Below are positions 60,625 through 64,000 of a stretch of DNA of 64,000 bases, one piece after another. The DNA is taken from NCBI GenBank assembly GCA_025617745.1, contig CM046856.1, forward strand, positions 32,792,208-32,856,207. Reading direction: 5' to 3'. The notes beneath the pieces are model-generated. The model saw nothing but the letters and a program-made list of their open reading frames with translations. It searched no databases and was not told the origin of the DNA. A program made the translations under genes and the position numbers. The first letter of the stretch is position 1; each line of letters opens with the position of its first letter. The stretch is from Heliocidaris erythrogramma (Eukaryota; Echinodermata; Echinoidea; Camarodonta; Echinometridae).

Positions 60625-62285
60625 CTAGGTCCCTTATTATTTTTGATATATATGAATGGTATTGTAAACGCATCACCACTCCTAACATACGTTTTGTTTG
60701 CAAATGATACTAACATATTTTACTCACATGCAGATCTAAATATCCTTGTTCCAACTCTCAATTCAGAATTAACGAAATTATCCTTTTGGTTCAAACCCAA
60801 TAAACTCTCACTAAATATAGACAAGACAAACTATATATACTTTAAGAATATACATTCTAAACACATATTTAACAACAATATTTTCATAGACGATATGCCC
60901 ATTACTGAACAGGAAGAAACAACATTCTTAGGTGTAACAATTTATTCAAATCTAACTTGGAATCATTGGCGGATCCAGGGGGGCAATTCCGGCCCGTGCC
61001 CCACCCCCCCCCCCCCCCTTTGGAAGAAAAAATATGCATTTTGACCATAGACGATCCGCCATTTTCTCGATTGTGTTCCCCCCTTTTAGAATGAAGACCT
61101 TTTTTTTTTTGCTTGTCAGGGAACTATGGAGGGAAAGTGGACCCCATAACCCCCCCCCCCCCCCCCCGCCCCGAGAAGCTGGCGAGACCGAAAAAATACG
61201 GGTCTACCTTTTCCAAAAGTTGACAAACCTTCATTTGTGTGCCCCCTCTTTTACTCAATCCTGGATCCGCCCCTGCTTGGAATAATCACATTTGTAATAT
61301 TTTCAAGTTAGTTTCGAGAGGCATAGGCATTTTATTTTGATATTAAATACCATATCCAACTAAAGTCACTATATATGCTCTATAATTCATTCATTCTGTC
61401 CTATATTTCTTACTGTAACATAGTATGGGGAAATAGTAATACGATGAAAATTATGGCAATATCGCGCCTCCAAAAGAAAGCACTCCTTCTCTGTACTCAT
61501 TCACATTACCTAGCCCATACTGATCCAATATTTTATAAATTAAAAACATTAAAAATTGCCGATATTCACCTCTTTCAAACTGCAATATTGATGTACAAAT
61601 TTTTCGACTAAAACTATACCATTGCCTTTACGTTATATTTTTACGTACAATAGAAATATTCATTCTTATCCTACACGACACTCTTCTGACCTCCGTTTAA
61701 CCAACAAAAACATAATTCTAGCCCATAAATCGATAAGACACCATGGCCAAGATGTTTGGAACGATTTACCTCACAATATTAAACATTCTACATCACTTTA
61801 TTCTTTCAAAGCATTAATGAAAAAATACCTTTTATCCAAGTATTTGTAAAGATGACCAGTTTAAGAAAATATACGAATCGCACACTTTTCACCCGCACTC
61901 ACTCACATGCACGCACTTGCAATTTCTCTTTTTTCTACCTTTTTTTTTCTTACAAACTCCTATTTATATCATTTCTGGAAATATATATAATTCTTTATAC
62001 GTGACACCCCCGTGACTACACATCGACTTGTATATTAAGGTATCATGTAGCCCAAATCCCCCGGCTGCTATCCACTCAAGCATTCTTGCTTATGATAGCT
62101 GGCCCCTGAATTTATCTCGATTTATTGACTTCATTCATAATTTCAATATTATCTAAATATATATATTATTTTTGTAATTCAGTTGTCACACTTTATTTGT
62201 ATCAGTTCTGATTTGTATCATTATTGTATGCAATGTTTGTATTTGATTTCTTAATAAATGCAGAAACATCTGCTTAAAAAAAATT
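60625..62285 (+). mobile_element. LINE-F, 5'-truncated 3' end of a LINE, split by a MITE
   Basis: Coding from LGPLLFLIYMNGIV through FANDTNIFYSHADL (catalytic FADD changed to FAND), KPNKLSLNIDKTNY and TTFLGVTIYSNLTWN. After the MITE it continues as LYNSFILSYISYCNIVWG, HLFQTAILMYKFF and PTRHSSDLRLTN, then GQDVWNDLPHNIKH. The 3' UTR is shared with 47970-48497 and ends TTAATAAATGCAGAAACATC plus an A-rich tail. Inactive. Confidence 0.9.
60964..61275 (+). mobile_element. hAT-like GC-tract MITE, copy c (complete, 312 bp, 8-bp target duplication)
   Basis: Terminal inverted repeats CATTGGCGGATCCAGG at the left and the complement CAGGGGCGGATCCAGG at the right. The target duplication CTTGGAAT is exact (60956-60963 and 61276-61283), and removing the element restores the LINE reading NLTWNNH. 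An 8-bp duplication with CA-starting termini is the hAT pattern. It has internal poly-C tracts at 61005-61018 and 61149-61167. This is the reference copy for the family here. Confidence 0.93.
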
Positions 62286-62293
62286 AAAAATCT

Positions 62294-64000
62294 CAGATTT
62301 TCATTTATCAAAACACCGAGAAATTTCGTGATCAGTTGATGAGAATACACTTACCGTATAATATGGGAAAGCATTCATGCTACATTAATGAATGCGTGGT
62401 TACTGTTTACAAAATGGAGGTAGAAAATATGCCTGAAACGTTTCTATTTACATGTTTAATTAATTCAACTTAGCTAGTACATAATATAGTGTTTGCTTTC
62501 TCGGTTATCTTTGCAGCCCTCAACAGCATAACAACATGGATTGATATGAAATAATAATAATAATAATAATGATAATAATAAAAATAAAAATAATAAACCG
62601 TTCTTGTATGATATATCGTCCCTATATATGCGCTTCCAAAGGTTTGGATATTATTATCCTGGCTTTAGCTCCGGTGGCTGTTATCAGCGCACGTGCATTT
62701 CAAGGAATTTGAAGGAATAAATCCTGACAGATACCCATACCCATTTAACACATTTAACACATGGGTGGAGAGTGGCAAACGTACATTAACGTCTGGCCAA
62801 AAGACGCTAGTGCCGGGCTGGGATTCGAACCCTCAACCCTTGGATTGAGAGTCAAGTGAATAAACCAATGTAACACGACACCTCCTGTCATCACACCCGT
62901 TTCAGTTCATGTTCATTTTCAAATCCCATTATCGTAAGTCATAGAAAATAATATCATTGTGTGGAATACATATACAAAATCCCGTAACGACATGTAATAA
63001 AAGAAAAAAAGGGAGATCGAAAGACATACGGAGATACCTAAGCCAAATAAGACAAAGGTTTGGGTAAAATAGGAGGGAATCTAGTAAAGTTGAGATTCCC
63101 TTACGTGGGAGTAGGATGAAGTCTTTAAACGTAGAGATAATTTGAATGAAGAAAATGATGTGCAACTATTACAATGCCATCAAGTTTACACAAGTATATC
63201 ACAAATAAAAATTTGTGAGACAATAGTTTTCAGTCATTTGGCCTTTATTCATTTGCTCTTTTGAGGCAAACATTACTGTATCACAAATTAAACTTTCATT
63301 TTGTGAGACAAGTTTCAATATTCTGGCCTTTTCCATTGTTCTTTTTGTGCAAAAAAATATTCCATGATTTGCAACTCAAAATTCATGAACCCATTAAAAA
63401 AAAGAATCTGCAGAGCGGTTCTACTACCTGAAAGGGATGAATTGTAGCGGTTTTATTCTACCGAACCTTGAATAGTAATCTTCTAGTACTGATCATGATT
63501 TTTGTTGTTGTTGTTCTGTTTTTGTTCAGAAAGGGTAAACTGCATTTCCATTTTTCAATCAACTTCACAGTGATGTCATCTCTTCAAATAGCTAGTATGC
63601 AGTCATGGTATTGATAGAAATAAAGCATTCTGATCGTTAAAAACAACAACAGATGTTGGCAACCACCAACTGTATATAACCTTTTACACTAAATATATGG
63701 GACTTCAACGTATTCTGCTGGTACTAAATATCGTGAATTGATGGTAGCATCTAAACAAAGCATATATTTTCTCGCAGTGATAGAAAAGAAGATGTTTATT
63801 TCGCATGACCTCTTATAGAGCAAAATCGTCTTCTCCTGACTATTTGTGGCAATGAGGACTATTTGTGGCAATGAGGTGTGAAGGAGTTGGCAGGTAGGAA
63901 TTTCACCGTTTGTGATCCCCTGAGATGTGCCACTTTATAGGTGGATCCCTAGAGGTGCGGTGGGGGGGGGGGGGTCTGTACCCATCCCCCACCATTTTTA
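62294..64000. repeat. Segmental duplication, copy 2 (continues past the right edge)
   Basis: Same order and orientation as 41926-43665, offset about 20.37 kb. It begins directly after the A-rich tail of LINE-F. It includes the shared SINE and lacks the TTCCGAA element. At the right edge it has reached the sequence that, in copy 1, lies about 90 bp from the stop codon of SLCO gene B. Confidence 0.9.
62565..62885 (-). mobile_element. tRNA-derived SINE (minus strand), in duplication copy 2
   Basis: Orthologous copy of the SINE at 42113-42390: box B GGTTCGAATCC is intact, box A is degraded (TGTTACATTGG). The body has the same order, with a small internal duplication (ACCCATACCCATTTAACACA) and an (AAT)n tail. 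Confidence 0.88.

Noticed and set aside
1-64000. CRISPR arrays, operons, bacterial or viral genes
   Set aside because: Tandem repeats here lack the regular repeat-spacer pattern, host genes are spliced and no prokaryotic or viral gene was found.

Overview
This is a eukaryotic, intron-rich, repeat-dense genomic window. The only convincing host genes are two spliced members of the organic anion transporting polypeptide family (SLCO/OATP), both on the minus strand and arranged head to tail. The organism is most likely a marine invertebrate deuterostome, probably a sea urchin. That is an inference from the repeat types: tRNA-derived SINEs with a long conserved body and an (ATT)n tail, decayed non-LTR retrotransposons, many short inverted-repeat elements and more than thirty pure G/C homopolymers. 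Nothing in the sequence identifies the species, and nothing bacterial or viral was seen.

Layout. 1-2340: 5' part of a decayed LINE (ORF1 and the start of ORF2, minus strand), apparently inside intron 4 of the first SLCO gene. 3625-9269: SLCO gene A, coding exons 1-4; its 3' half lies left of the window. 9.3-43.7 kb: about 34 kb between the genes with no recognisable host gene. It holds a 3.6-kb LINE, several MITE families, SINEs, a 1.4-kb foldback element with a 9-bp target duplication (23120-24522), a nest of insertions in a ~180-bp satellite (29.1-37.9 kb) that includes a 5.9-kb element bounded by a perfect 56-bp inverted repeat, and a segmental duplication (41.9-43.67 kb). 43752-54576: SLCO gene B, all ten coding exons, about 708 residues once one apparent extra C in exon 8 is allowed for. 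Its introns carry LINE remnants, palindromic repeats and microsatellites. 54.6-64 kb: more repeats, tRNA-like palindromes, LINE 3' ends and, at the right edge, a second copy of the sequence that lies just beyond the stop codon of gene B.

How the genes relate. A and B share intron positions and phases at every comparable junction (0, 1, 2, 1), so they are tandem duplicates. Both encode the OATP signature around transmembrane segment 6 and most resemble the SLCO4 branch. The 3' flank of gene B recurs about 20.4 kb further on and runs to the right edge, which predicts that the last exon of a third SLCO copy begins within roughly 100 bp outside the window.

I did not find a clearly new cellular pathway. 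The most interesting signals are structural: a short SINE whose head resembles 7SL RNA and whose exact insertion can be read from a tandem duplication, the foldback and inverted-repeat elements, a palindromic TTCCGAA family with an inferable empty site, decoy copies of an exon's 3' splice site in gene B, and the likely SLCO array.
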